A stretch of 64,000 nt of DNA from Dendrolimus kikuchii (GCA_019925095.2 CM034412.1:1240001-1304000); one strand, 5' to 3'. Counted from the first letter of the stretch, positions 19,660-31,057 are shown. The notes: generated by a model from the letters alone, not told the origin. Translations and numbers: made by a program.

Positions 19660-19896
19660 TCTTATACTAATATATAAAGCTGAAGAGTTTGTTTGTTTGA
19701 ACGCGCTAATCTCAGGAACTACTGGTCTGATTTGAAAAATTCTTTCAGTGTTGGATAGCCCATTTATCGAGGAAGGCTATAGGCTATATATCATAACGCT
19801 AAGACCAATACGAGCGGAGCAGCAATGAAAAATGTTTCAAAATCGGGAGGGCTTTGAAAACAAATTTCACGCGGACGGCGTCGCGGGCACAGCTAG
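19660..19896 (+). mobile_element. Non-autonomous Helitron-like element, complete
   Basis: Inserted between A19659 and T19897. The 5' end is TCTTATACTAATATATAAAG and the 3' end is CACAGCTAG. Related copies are at 30610, 36225, 46220 and 48609, with the same ends. No coding capacity. Confidence 0.75.
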
Positions 19897-20280
19897 TTAA
19901 ATATAAATAGGTGTAAGCAAAAGCTCTGCACCTAACTGTAAGTCATTCATAAATCCTAAAGCTATTGATCACGATTAAGCGAAACGAAGTCTTTAAGCGT
20001 TTAAAATCACAAAAATCAAAATACAATACCATTTCAAAACGTGTTAAAACGGACCTTAATATAAAAAAAAAATAACACAGAGTTTTTTGTTAATGTTAAT
20101 TTATGTAAACCATGTTTTACTCATTTTCTTATTAATTTATCTAATGAATTTCCGATTTTCAGTAGCAATGATGGCTAGGCTTTTAAATGAAAAATTAATA
20201 GCGAGTGAAAAATTCATTATTTTCGTAAAAATTTTTAAATTATTGTGATAACCATATCGCCGATGATAAACTATTTTATG
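19897..20280. other. AT-rich intron sequence
   Basis: No gene or recognised repeat. Confidence 0.5.
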
Positions 20281-20410
20281 TCAATTTCATAATTAAATGG
20301 TAATAATAAAAATAATTTAATTGATATTGATTTTTATTTCGAGGTTTCGGCCATTTTTCAGTAGCCATGATCACGTTTTGTTTTCGTATTTAATTTTGAC
20401 AATGATGTGA
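20281..20410 (+). repeat. Repeat sharing a core with the foldback element at 48432
   Basis: Contains GTTTCGGCC followed by TTTTCAGTAGCCATGATCAC, which recurs with few changes at 48490-48520. The inverted arms of the 48-kb copy are not clear here. Confidence 0.5.
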
Positions 20411-20546
20411 CTTAGTATGATTTCTTAATTCGAGTATATATTATAACATCGGCTTCAATTATTATTTAGTCTACGTCAACCTGTTCATTTTAATTATTTC
20501 ATTTTATTTATGGTTATTATTTAATCTAATCTAATTTACCACCACT

Positions 20547-21898
20547 TCAGAACCCTCTTGCTAGCTTAGAAGAGAAGATAGTATTTATTTCAGTATAATA
20601 ATATTTTTCAAAAATTTTCGCGAATATTGTTATTAAGGCTATCGGTCTATAATTTTCTAAATGTTCTTTATTACCTTTTTTGAATAATTGCTTAATTACA
20701 GTAATTTTAAGTTCATTAGGGAATTTTCCTGCTTCTATACTTAAATTAATAATATAACTTAGGTGTTGACAAATGTGTTCGTTTACTGCTTTTATCACTT
20801 TTGTTGAAATACCGTCATGGCCAACGCTATTAGTATTTTTTAATTTATTAATAATATTTTTAATTTGATATGGTACATTAGGAGCAATAAACATTGATGT
20901 TTTTTGAGAATTAATTAGGCTAGTCACTTGCTTACCAGCATCTGGTAATGGTCTGATCTTATCCACAAAATAATTATTAAATTCGTTAGCAATATCTGTC
21001 GGATTTGTAATATATATATTTTTTGCTATCTTAATTTTGCTGATTGGTTCTTTAGGTATATTCGATGTTGAACAATTAATAATTTGCCATGTTGCTTTAG
21101 ACTTGTTGTCAGAAAGATTAATTTTAAAGTTATTCTGTGATTTTTTAGTAAGTCCAATTATTTTCTTTAGTCGTTTTGAATAGTTGTCATAAATTATTTT
21201 ATTATTTATAGTAGGATTACGTCTAAAGTTCCATAACAAATATCTCTTTTTTTTGCTGCATATTTTTATACCTCTCGATATCCATTTACTTTTGTGATAC
21301 AGCCTTATTAGTATAATAATAATAATAATAATCGGCAGACAAACACACACATTGTATATCCCCAAATTAAGCAAGTTACGCTTGTGTTATGGGTAACATA
21401 CAACGGACTACTCTGGGGCCGATCCCAGACACCCAGACCATAGTAAATAACGGAGAAAATACGTTTCCGAAATTTACTATACCAGGAATCGAACCCGGAA
21501 CCTCTGCGTTGCAGTGAGGTACGCCGACAAAGGCTTAGCCCACTCAACCACAGAGGCCGTATATGTTTTCTTGGAAAACAAAGATCATAAAATAACTTAA
21601 AATCAGTTATAAAATGTTTGTATGCTAAATTAGGATCGTCTACTTTGTATATATCGGAAAACTATAAGTTTTTGAGGCAATTAATGAATTTGTTTATATT
21701 TACAGCGCAATAGTCACGCGTTGTTTTACGCCAGAATTTTAATCTACAAGTTTTTTGTACCGGTATCATCATTAATTGGGGCGTGTGGTCCGATAAGCCC
21801 AAATCGAGTACTTCAGTTTTACATTTTTGTTTATAATCATGAGCAAAGTTGTCTATACAAGTGTTGCTAATGATTCTTGTAGGTTGCCTTAATTCCAA
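20547..21898 (-). pseudogene. Decayed LINE ORF2 (endonuclease end and RT start)
   Basis: On the minus strand 21898-21561 encodes the end of an AP-endonuclease domain (VLDLGLSDHTPQ, with the SDH motif). After an inserted SINE (21308-21560), 21307-20547 encodes the linker and the first RT blocks (NSVGHDGISTKVIK, ENYRPIALITIFAKIFEKYY). It stops before the YADD box, so the element is 3' truncated. The domain order fits Jockey/CR1-type LINEs. It lies inside intron 1 of the aminopeptidase gene. Confidence 0.75.
21308..21560 (-). mobile_element. tRNA-derived SINE (Metulj-like) inside the LINE
   Basis: On the minus strand it starts ACGGCCTCTGTGGTTGAGTG (A-box region), has GGTTCGATTCC as B-box, and ends with TGTCTGCCGATT and an (ATT)n tail. 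Its position splits the LINE above. Confidence 0.8.
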
Positions 21899-21974
21899 TT
21901 TTAAATCATAGTTTAATAATAAACATTCTAAATTTAAAGTTACATTATATCTATATGTTTCTTTGTATTATATT

Positions 21975-22216
21975 TTTTTAATAATAAATCGGCGGACAAA
22001 CACACACACCGTATATCCCCAAATTAAGTAAGTTACGCTTGTGTTATGGGTAATATACAACGGACCACTCTGGGGCCGATCCCAGACACCCAGACCATAT
22101 TAAATAACGGAGAAAATTTGTTTCCAAAATTTACCATACCAAGAATAGAACCTAGAACCTCTGCGTTGCAGTGAGGTAAACCGGCAAAGGCTTAGCCCGC
22201 TCAACCACAGAGGCTC
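21975..22216 (-). mobile_element. tRNA-derived SINE (Metulj-like), older copy
   Basis: Same family as 21308-21560 but more diverged; the B-box is changed to a form like GGTTCTATTC. Confidence 0.8.
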
Positions 22217-22661
22217 AACCAATTAATTTACATAACTAAACTATTTGTTTATATCAAAATATAATTAAATTCTTACTATGAAGATAATTTAATTAATTTA
22301 TGCCTATTACTTGTACTGTATTCTACCTACAATCATTTAAAACTATAAATAGAATACTAAGCCTAGGTTAGTTAGAATTATTTTCGCTTTTAGTCCCGAT
22401 ATTTGAAATTCAAAAACTGGCAGCCCCCGCGTTCATTTCTCAAAAACCTAGCGAAGAACCGTTACATTCTATGTTCTGTTATAACAATGAAAATAATTTG
22501 CATTATAGACGCGTTTGTCGGTCCGTTTGTTTGCATATTCGATAGATGAGGTCGATGACATCTGTTATATTTAATATACAATTATGTAAATTAAGGACGT
22601 GGTCGAGATTTTAAATTTAATTTGCATTAAAATCTTTTTTTTTTTCATTTTAGTTATGGAT
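22217..22661. other. AT-rich intron sequence
   Basis: No gene or recognised repeat. Confidence 0.5.
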
Positions 22662-22902
22662 GGCAAAAGTGGATGGATGCAGAAGTCGTGGAAGGCCACG
22701 ACACACCTTCCATGATCAAATTGATCGTGTACTAGCAGAAGGTGATGTCAGGAGCCTTAAGAACAGACGACCGTGCATGACAAGAGCTATGAATGTCAAA
22801 GAAGCAAGTGAGGTGTGTAAGAAAAAGCCTGAATGGCGCTCTGTTGTTCGTGCCTACCCCGCAAGGGAATTGGCGTGAAGTTATGTATGTATGTATGTAA
22901 AA
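22662..22902 (+). mobile_element. RTE-type LINE 3' end (family B)
   Basis: Encodes the last about 70 residues of ORF2 from KVDGCRSRGRPRHTF to AYPARELA, then an (ATGT)n tail of five units. Confidence 0.75.
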
Positions 22903-22964
22903 ACATATATACCGACATTCTTTTTACTACAGTGAAGAAAAGGTACAAATATACACCCATGCCA

Positions 22965-23262
22965 GGTGGTAGGATATTTGTCCGTCTGGATGGCTACCAC
23001 CCCTAATCTAGAGTATATCGCTGTAGCAGCGAAAGTTTGCACTAGCCAGTAGATCGTTGTCCACTGCTATGACTAGATGTATGCAACTCCCATACCAACT
23101 TTGAATTGTGTTCCAGCATCAATCGCCAGGTTCAGTCTACTTTAAAACAGCGGCAGAACATCGGTAGCACCACTGGTGTTACGAATGTTCATAGGCGATG
23201 GTAACCGCTTTCCATCAGGTGAGCCGCCTGCCTGTCTGCAGAACTCGTGCAATTACAAAACC
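22965..23262 (+). mobile_element. Family A-related copy, old
   Basis: Recognisable by CCAGGTGGTAGG near the start and GTCCATAGGCGATGG-like and CTGCCTGTCTGC motifs near the end, with a middle segment not found in the other copies. It lies within 50 bases of the donor of APN exon 1. Confidence 0.6.
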
Positions 23263-23306
23263 CAAACAAAGTCAATTTCATAATTATATTTCAATGAATT
23301 ACTTAC

Positions 23307-23471
23307 CGCAATTTCAGCTACGCCAAAGTAACTGAAGTTAGTGCTGGGATCGATATCATAGAGCAACTTCAGGTCGTAGTGGGAAGGGACCACATCACCT
23401 GGGAGGTAGTAGTCTGCAGCTGAACTCAGGTGCACGAGGCATAGCACTGGGACGACAGACACCCACGACAT
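23307..23471 (-). CDS. Aminopeptidase N-like, coding exon 1 with signal peptide
   Basis: The start ATG at 23471 lies five bases after a splice acceptor (GATTACAG), so a non-coding 5' UTR exon probably lies at higher coordinates. The first 18-19 residues (MSWVSVVPVLCLVHLSSA) form a signal peptide with a likely cut after SSA. The mature start YYLPGDVVPSHYDLKLLYDI is typical of the M1 N-terminal domain, and NFS is a glycosylation sequon. The donor is ATTGCG followed by GTAAGT at 23307, phase 0, which joins exon 2 without a break. Exons 1 to 3 together give about 199 residues, roughly a fifth of a normal insect aminopeptidase N. The 18.3-kb intron that follows is almost wholly transposable elements. 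Confidence 0.9.
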
Positions 23472-23535
23472 CTTTACTGTAATCGGAAAAACAATTTTAA
23501 ATAAATTTTCATTACAATTGTTATACATTAAACAT

Positions 23536-23624
23536 GTTATAAGTTTGATGCGTTATAAGTTTGATACATTATAAGTTTGATGCGTTATAAGTTCAATGCA
23601 TTTCAAGTCTTAATGCGTTATAGG
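23536..23624 (-). repeat. 16-bp tandem repeat just upstream of APN exon 1
   Basis: Five units of GTTATAAGTTTGATGC, the last two diverged, 60-150 bases upstream of the exon 1 acceptor. Whether it lies in an intron or in a promoter depends on where transcription starts, which I cannot see. Confidence 0.8.
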
Positions 23625-23857
23625 TTTATCTACTTTCATTTAATCATTTGGGCTCGATGCATTATGTCAATTTCCATCCATATTCCTCTATTCTGGCATT
23701 CGTCTTCTGGCACACCACAAATCAACATGTGAGATCGGGGGTGTATATTTTTCAAACAACACTAAACAAGGTCTTTTTTATAAATTTACCCATAAGTGAC
23801 GAAATAGTCCTGAAAATGATATTGTTTCGGAAACATTTTCCCAAAATCTTCAACCTT

Positions 23858-24162
23858 TTATCCGTGCAGGAACGGAGAAAGAATACAATTTCCTGCGGCC
23901 GGGCGGCCTGTCGTAAGAGGTGACAAAACAACCCACAGCCAGGTGGTAGGGCATTTGCCCGACTAGATGGCTACCACCCCTGGTCTAAAGTATGTCGCCA
24001 TAACAACCTTGAGTTGTGTTCCGGCATTAGTTACCAGGTTCCAGTCTCCCTTAAGAGAGCAGCAGCGCATTTGTAGCAACTTGGGTGTTGCAAATGTCCA
24101 TAGGCGATGGTGACCGCTTTCCATCAAGTGGGCCGTCTGCCTGTCTGCAGATGTCCTGGAAA
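23858..24162 (+). mobile_element. Family A copy, near full length
   Basis: Full 5' end; the 3' end is CAGATGTCCTGGAAAAAAAA. Confidence 0.8.
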
Positions 24163-24870
24163 AAAAACCTATTATCCTATAAACTATCTGTAATTTATTT
24201 CCAGTGTTTCCTAACAATGTAAATAAATTCTTTAAACATTGATTAAAATCAAGAATAAAGTAAATATAACGGTATTATGCCAGAAATGACTTGAAATCAA
24301 CATCATTATTATTATTAATTAGGTACACCTCTAATTTCCAGTTGTAAAGGACTTTATTAGTGCCTGGTTTGAATTCTTTACATTCAAGAGACAACATTAT
24401 ATTCGCCAAATTCTGTCCCAAAGTTTTTTAGCCTACAGAGGTAAATTCTGTCCCAAAGATTTTCACCCTAAAAAGGTTACTAATCAAATATATATTTTCT
24501 CAAATTGGGATAAAAGTTCCCAGTCTGGAAACCCTGATACTAATTAGCCCGTCTGCTGTGTATCTTAACCATGAGACAAAATATACTTCGAATTCAATTC
24601 CAGCCATTCATGTTCCCTACAATATGGGTAATAAAAAGTTATACGATAATACGCAATAATTACCCTTATAAGAAAGAAGAGTCGGCATAAAATTAAATAC
24701 ATAATAGTCAATAATTTAAAAAATTGAGGACAAAACGCTTTAAAAAGCCTTGACCAACTTGAAGAAAATGGATATAATGTTTTACGCTATTTAATGTGAA
24801 ACTATCTGTATTACGTAATTGTGATTTTTATTTGAGGACATCCGAGAGATTATCGTATATTATTTATTAA
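24163..24870. other. AT-rich sequence upstream of the aminopeptidase gene
   Basis: Nothing recognised except a short local repeat of AAATTCTGTCCCAAAG at about 24409 and 24442. Confidence 0.5.
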
Positions 24871-24879
24871 ACTAGCTAA

Positions 24880-25420
24880 GACTGCTCGGCGTCAATTCTC
24901 CGTCGCTTACCCGGACGACGACCACCTGGACGAGAGTTGGGACGTCGAGCCCATAGCTCTGCCCAACCAGGGAAACCTAGAGGAGGGTTCGCAGGACTTA
25001 AGGATGAGGGAGCGGAGTTGTTCCGCGCTCCCCATTTGTCGCAGTGGGGTGCTTTGCGGTGATAATGGATGAGGCCTATTGGACCGACAGCTGCCAGAGC
25101 TTATGCGGAGCAGGCGATAGCCACTTCCCGCGGCCCTGGCTATAGGCGACTGTAAGGAAAACGGGGATCCCCCACAATGGTGAGATGGACGGTGAGATGT
25201 CCAAAAGTAGATTTCTCCTCGTCAAAAAAAAAATGGGCCCGGAGAGGAGGGGCACGCACCGTTCCGTACGTTCCCTCTCACCTATGGTGAGACCCGAGGT
25301 GGTCGGAGAGGCCTAGTACAACCCTGACGTGGCGAATTCTAAATACACCACTGCACAAACCACTGCGGGGGAGCAGTGGTTTGTCCTCAAGCGGATTTAC
25401 CTTTGGATAAAAAAGGTAGG
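24880..25420 (+). mobile_element. Two GC-rich LINE 3' tails in tandem
   Basis: The first tail ends AGATTTCTCCTCGTCAAAAAAA at about 25235 and the second ends near GCGGATTTACCTTTGGATAAAA at 25415. GC-rich sequence ending in GGATTT...CTCGT plus A-tail is the form of R1-clade LINE ends in this window (compare 54141-54320 and 25690-25895). No intact frame. Confidence 0.5.
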
Positions 25421-25689
25421 ACTTGAACGAACGCGGTATGTTCTGCAGGTCATTATATTCGCTAGATAGCAGTTCTAGCGTGAAAGAAGAATACTAAAGA
25501 ATGACATATGTTAAGTAAAAAAAAGTACCTCGTAACACGCGCTCCAATCAGTTCTTTTAAATTGTGAAGCGGGCATACAAGCAGACCGCCCAACTAACTA
25601 ATGGAAAGTGCCAACGCATTGCCGACCTTTAGAATGGAGTAGAGGAAACAGAGTAGAAGAGACCATATTCCATCGGAAAGGCTAGGCCA

Positions 25690-25895
25690 TATACCCACGG
25701 CCCTGGCATTAAGGGCGAAGTACGGAATACCGTAGGACTTTAGTATCTGTAAATGTGGTGTGACAATGGAGTCATTAGTACTGCCTAGAGTCTAGAGGTT
25801 CTAGTGCCGCCCCGACCTTGCGAATCCCACACGCCAGCCGCGATTTCGCGCGTCTGATCCTCCTGAATCGGGTTTCCACTCGTAAAAAAATCCGT
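25690..25895 (+). mobile_element. LINE 3' tail, same family as insertion at 49485
   Basis: Matches the inverted sequence 49490-49730 over several blocks (for example GCGAATCCCACAC and GCCCTGGCATTAAGG) and ends CGGGTTTCCACTCGTAAAAAAA, an A-tailed LINE end. Confidence 0.6.
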
Positions 25896-25975
25896 GATAC
25901 CCAACCTGATGCCTACGGGACGCATGTGGCCCACGTGAATACGTCCCGCGTGACATACTAAACAGTTGTACAAAA

Positions 25976-26085
25976 GAATGGATTTTCATTGGTAACACCT
26001 CTGGTGCTGCAAATATCCATAGACGATATAACCGTTTCTCATCGAGTGGACCATCATTCCGTCTGCTATGAATTTTAATAGTAAA
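25976..26085 (+). mobile_element. Family A or LINE M tail, degenerate
   Basis: GGTGCTGCAAATATCCATAG and the CCGTTTCTCATCGAGTGGACC segment are diverged forms of the shared tail. Confidence 0.5.
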
Positions 26086-26317
26086 AAACACCTAAAAAAT
26101 ATAGTTGCGGCCCGTGGAACTTGAACTAAAACCTCTATGCAACCTATTTAAAAAAAGAATGAGTATGGCTGCATTAGAGGAATAGAGTAATAAAGGAGAT
26201 GGGATAATGGGATGGAGGATAGAACAGGGAAGGATGAAGTGGGCCATAGAAACAGTTATCGCATGAGCTAACCGTTTCACGTCGATCTAGAGGATGCCCT
26301 GCCTAGTAGATGCCCAT

Positions 26318-26460
26318 CTATTGCTGTTGAAAATTTGTATATATTCTTTGTACATATCGGGAAACGCTTGCGACTTCAATTATTGCACAGCGCCATGTAT
26401 TGGCTTGTAAGTTTTCCACTACATCGATATTGTGTTCGGGTGGTGTCACACCGACCGAAA
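26318..26460 (+). repeat. Dispersed repeat matching 3010-3120
   Basis: Shared blocks include TTGTATATATTCTTTGTA and TATTGGCTTGTAAG. No gene. Confidence 0.5.
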
Positions 26461-26694
26461 CGGTACGAAGAGAACTGTAATCAGGATGATTCCTGCATGG
26501 TTCTACCACGTACAAGGTACGCTACGCCACTACCACAGTTGGTGTCAGCAGTACCGTCTTCTTTTTATACAAACCTGAATCAAAATATTCAATAAACGTC
26601 TCGAAGAGAAGAACGATGGCTTACGTTCTTTTTTTAAATGATGTGGTAGGTTATATTCTGGGAACCCCGGTTCTTTTTTTAATACGCTTTTATT

Positions 26695-26990
26695 AGCTTC
26701 ATACGTATGTTAGTATGTAACGGAGTCTTTCAAGTTATGATCGACTTCCCGGTTTCCGATTGAGCTGAAATTTTGCACGTATATGTATATCGCGTGACAA
26801 TGCAATAATTTGGTACCATAGCGCTGATCTGATGATGGAGTCGGAAGGTGGCCATAGGAACTCCTGTACTAAACAAGATAGACCCGTCGTGTTTGGGCTC
26901 GTTTTACTTGTCTTGGCTAGCACTCTGTTGCTACATGATATGCAGGATCTCAAAATCTTGTATTTAAAAACCATTTTTGCACCCCACGTT
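26695..26990 (+). repeat. Dispersed repeat I
   Basis: Matches 36650-36975 in the same orientation and 51404-51705 inverted. Shared blocks include GATTGAGCTGAAAT, CTGATGATGGAGTCGGAAGG and AAGATAGACCCGTCGT. No protein is apparent. Confidence 0.75.
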
Positions 26991-27402
26991 TTTTTACAAT
27001 GAAATCTTTTTTTCTTACACTATTTTAAATTCAAATTTATTTTCTATTTTGTAGTTGGATTTTCTATAAAAGCGTGTTATTTAGTTTTTTTTTTACTATT
27101 ACTTTTGGAGAATCGCATTGAGATCACGCAGATAAAAATGGTATGAAAATTGGCCGTGTTGCTTTTGTTCCTGCTTAGCTTGCTACTACATAATAATAAT
27201 AATCTTTATTTTCGTCGAAATGAAATGAATTAGATGAAAAATCTATGAAGAAAAGATTGTGCTTTTATTTCAACATGTTTTATTGTAATTTAAAATTGTA
27301 TTCTATACAATAAGATATTTTATCAATAACATTAGCACAGAGCTGGGTGATTAAATCAAACTATTAAGGAAAGGTAAAAATAGAACTGCGAGAGATATTT
27401 TA
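26991..27402. other. AT-rich sequence
   Basis: No gene or recognised repeat. Confidence 0.5.
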
Positions 27403-27665
27403 TACATACATACATACATACATAACTTCACGCCAGTTCCCTTGCGGGGTAGGCACGAACAACAGAGTGCCATTTAGGCTTATTCTTACACACCTCACTT
27501 GCCTCTTTGACATTCATAACTCTTGTCATGCAAGCTCGTCTGTTCTTAAGGCTCCTGACATCACCTTCTGCTAGTACACGATCAATTTGATCATGGAAGG
27601 TGTGTCGTGGCCTTCCACGACTTCTGCATCCATCCACTTTTGCATTGTATATCTGTTTAGTTATT
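27403..27665 (-). mobile_element. RTE-type LINE 3' end (family B)
   Basis: (TACA)n tail at the left and the last about 80 residues of ORF2 on the minus strand. Confidence 0.75.
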
Positions 27666-27920
27666 CTATTAACAGATTAAATGCACCATTACATTGCGAA
27701 GAGAAAAATGTATTATATTTTATCATTATTTTTGTTACCACATGTAAGTTGCGTGGTTAGCGGTAAAAAAAAAAGTCCTAAAATAAAATGTGAAAAGTGC
27801 TGTTGGATACCATATTATTAACATACAGATTATCACATTAGTTATAAAATATATATTATATCTGTTTGCTTTTCTGACAAATTAAAAAAAAAATCTTTAT
27901 GTGTCAAAAGTCAAACATCA

Positions 27921-28190
27921 ATTGTGAGTTTTTGGCGGGAACTGAAAGGAGATGTTGTGCTGTGCAGTTTTATTTTCTAAAAATGTGTAAAATAACTCTA
28001 AAATGAACAATAGTTGTAGGATATTGATAGTTTTCGAGTAGTAATTATGTGTTTTGTGAGAAATGTGAACTGTATAGTCAAATGAGGCCTTTTGAGTTTT
28101 CACAAGAACTCCGTTGAATGGTGTGGATTGTAGCCTATAATACTACTGCACCTGGCTTAAAGGCCTAGTTGCCAAGCCTTAAACATAAAA
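27921..28190 (+). repeat. Dispersed repeat G
   Basis: Starts at AGTTTTTGGCGGGAACTGA and ends CTAGTTGCCAAGCCTTAAAC. Other copies are at 32876-33184, 34318-34578 and 34617-34880, and inverted at 33187-33345. Confidence 0.75.
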
Positions 28191-28229
28191 TGAAAATAAA
28201 AACTTCAATTTTTTGTTGGTGTTGCTAAC

Positions 28230-28492
28230 ACTGGGGAGCAAGAGACTTTGCATCCCTCTGGGTATTTTACGGCCTGTATAACGGGTAGTGTTCCGAGGAA
28301 CTATTTGATCTGGCCCTAACGCCACCCATGCTCAACTACGCAATGCGTACAACAATGATCTGGAGGGAACTTCCTGCCGCGGTTTTCCCTTTGCGCTAAG
28401 ACATGGGGTTCTTTGAGGGCGTTATAAAATTTCTTACAGGTCGGCAACGCGTCGGCAACAACTCTGGCGTTGCAATCGTCCATAGGTAAAAA
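28230..28492 (+). mobile_element. LINE M C-terminus and start of its 3' tail
   Basis: Encodes a degraded LINE C-terminal pattern (CTCAACTACGCAA, then WRELP and a Phe/Lys-rich end) and runs into GGCGTTGCAATCGTCCATAG, the beginning of the tail shared with family A. The rest of the tail is missing. Confidence 0.55.
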
Positions 28493-28978
28493 AAGGAGGT
28501 TTTACAAGACATATGTGGTGCATGCAGCATGCTTGCCATATCATCATCATTTGAGATGCACGGCTCATATTTTAGTAATCAATTAAATTCTGACATATAT
28601 TTTAAAATTGAAAAAACAGACATATCGATTTTATTTATTAAAGACTTAAGTATTACAAGTCTTAATCGTATTACGTATAAATTATTGCAGTCTCCTTAAG
28701 AGATAAGCTAAAGGCTTTTGCATTAAATAAACTAAAGGAAAATGTATGTATGGCATTAAGAATTTAATTTGCAAACCACGTGCCTGAATAAATAAAGAAT
28801 AATTATGTATGTCAAGTGCAATACTGTATTATTAAAAACTTGCTCAATAAATAAATAATTACATTTATGTATAAATTATACTTAGAGTAGTCTAGCTGTA
28901 AACCAAGTGTCAAATCAATATTACTAGATGGTTTATTTCATATTAAGTAATCTATATATAAATATATAATTTATATTA
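28493..28978. other. AT-rich sequence
   Basis: No gene or recognised repeat. Confidence 0.5.
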
Positions 28979-29289
28979 TCTGTGCAGGAACGGAGAAAGA
29001 ATACAATTTCCTGCGGCCGGGCGGTCTGTCGTAAGAGGCGACTTAACAACCCACAGCCAGGTGATAGGGCATTTGCCCAACTGGATGGCTACCACCCCTG
29101 GTCTAAAATATGTCGCCATAACAACCTTGAGTTGTATTCCGGCATTAGTGACCAGGTTCCAGTGTCCCTTAAGAGAGCAGCAGCGCATTTGTAGCACCTT
29201 TGGTGTTTGCAAATGTCTATAGGCGATGGTAACTGCTTTCCATCAAGCGGGCCGTCTGCCTGTCTGCTGAACTTCTGCAATAAAAAAAT
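28979..29289 (+). mobile_element. Family A copy, full length
   Basis: Both ends present, tail AATAAAAAAATA. Confidence 0.8.
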
Positions 29290-29478
29290 ACATATGCTTA
29301 TATTTAAAATTCACTTTAAAAAATGGCTCTTAAATAGAATGTTTTACTCGTTGGACAAATTCCTCAATTGTAAATAAATACCTTCCTTGACCTATGAATG
29401 TTATTATTATTATTACTATTATTTATTGACATTTATCATTATTATTTAACATTATATAATTTAATAAAATTTATTATA

Positions 29479-30000
29479 AAGGCCCAGCTCGCCATACACA
29501 ACGCGGTGCTGGTACCTACGCTCACGTATGGAAGCGAGAGTTGGGTATGGAAGAGAGAGCATGAAAGTAGAGTAAACGCGGTCGAGATGCGAGCGCTGCG
29601 CAAAAGCTGCGGAGTGACGCTCGCGGACCGCGTTCGTAATACCGAAGTAAGAAAGAGAGTTGGTCTGAAAGAGAGTGTCGGGGTGAAGGTAAGGAAAGGA
29701 ATGCTCCGGTGGTTCGGGCATGTGGAAAGAATGCATGATGAAAGAATGACTAAACAGATATACAATGCAAAAGTGGATGGATGCAGAAGTCGTGGAAGGC
29801 CACGATACACCTTCCATGATCAAATTGATCGTGTACTAGCGGAGGGTGATGTCAGGAGCCTTAAGAACGGACGAATGTGCATGACAAGAGTTATGAATGT
29901 CAAAGAAGCGAGTGAGGTGTGTAAGAATGGGCCTAAATGGCGCTCTGTTGTTCGTGCCTACCCCGCAAGAGAACTGGCGTGAAGTTATGTATGTATGTAT
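29479..30000 (+). mobile_element. RTE-type LINE 3' end, open C-terminal frame (family B)
   Basis: Open from KAQLAIHNAVLVPTLTYG to AYPARELA at 29982 and followed by (ATGT)n. Very close to the 8519 copy, and it begins within a few bases of the same 5' truncation point (GGCCCAGCTCGCC). Confidence 0.8.
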
Positions 30001-30289
30001 TATTATAAATACTTGTATGCTCCAATGTGAAAAAGAATCGCAAAATGTGTTGGTAAGCGCATAACTCAACAACTCCTGGACCAATTTCGACAATTCTTTT
30101 TTTTAATGTTCGTTGAAGTCCAAGGATGGTTTTTACGGCGAGAAAAATTCGAATAATTGCCGGGAGAACCCTAAAAACAGCCCTTTTATTTTTCCCATAC
30201 AAACGTTTTCTAACTAAAATGTACTTTGGTGTAATTGTAGTCGATATCAGATTTCAGCCTGAACTTCGCAATTGTCAATTCAGATAATC

Positions 30290-30515
30290 CCATTAACTGC
30301 TTCATGCATACACGTTTATTTGAGATGCTTTCACATGACCTCGTTTCAACACTTCTGCTATTTGATCATGGTGTATACACCGCGGTCTACCGGCACCAAC
30401 TCTAACCATTGACAATGCTGACATATATTTGTTTTGTGAATCATTCATTCTCTCTACATGCCCAAACCACCTTAACATTTCACTTTCAACCGTTCTTAGT
30501 ACATCTTTTTTTAAT
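30290..30515 (-). pseudogene. Diverged RTE-type LINE fragment
   Basis: The minus strand reads MLRWFGHVERMNDSQNKY, then GAGRPRCIHHDQIAEVLKRG, clearly related to but distinct from family B (MLRWFGHVERMHDERM, RGRPRHTFHDQIDRVLAEGD). It is a second, older RTE lineage. Confidence 0.7.
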
Positions 30516-30609
30516 CATTCAATATCATTATACCGTTGCGTGCTTTTAGTTCTGTGCCATTCAACCACATTGATTGAAACACGTTGAATGATTCAAATTT
30601 ATGTATAGA

Positions 30610-30781
30610 CTAGCTTCTGCCCGCGACTTCGTTTGGTCTTAGCGTGATGATATATAGCCTATAGCCTTCCTCGATAAATGGGCTATCTAACACTGAAAGA
30701 ATTTTTCAAATCAAACCAGTAGTTCCTAAGATTAGCGCGTTCAAACAAACAAACTCTTCAGCTTTATATATTAGTATAAGA
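30610..30781 (-). mobile_element. Non-autonomous Helitron-like element, complete
   Basis: Inverted ends: CTAG at 30610-30613 after A, and TATATTAGTATAAGA at the right before T. Same family as 19660-19896 but lacks its middle. Confidence 0.7.
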
Positions 30782-31057
30782 TATGGCTCACTCTGGTTGA
30801 TTCATCTCTCTTTTCTTTAGTGTCGGCACAATGTCATTTCCCTCTACACTCCTCTATTCTGACATACACCTGTCACACCACAAACCATCATGGCTACGTT
30901 CGACAAGAGACTCACAGCGACCGCGATTTTCCCGTTACACTGCTTGCGGGCGTTGCAATCATAAACTCTAGTGAAACGGATTGTGAGCTACAAAAGGAAC
31001 GCGCCCAATGAAAGAAGAGGAGATAGATTGAATCCTTCAAAAATCTTGGAGGTGAAA

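Noticed and set aside
26820..26870. Hammerhead ribozyme (CTGATGA followed by a GGAAG) in repeat I
   Set aside because: The GAAA box and the helix II/III pairing required for a hammerhead are not there.
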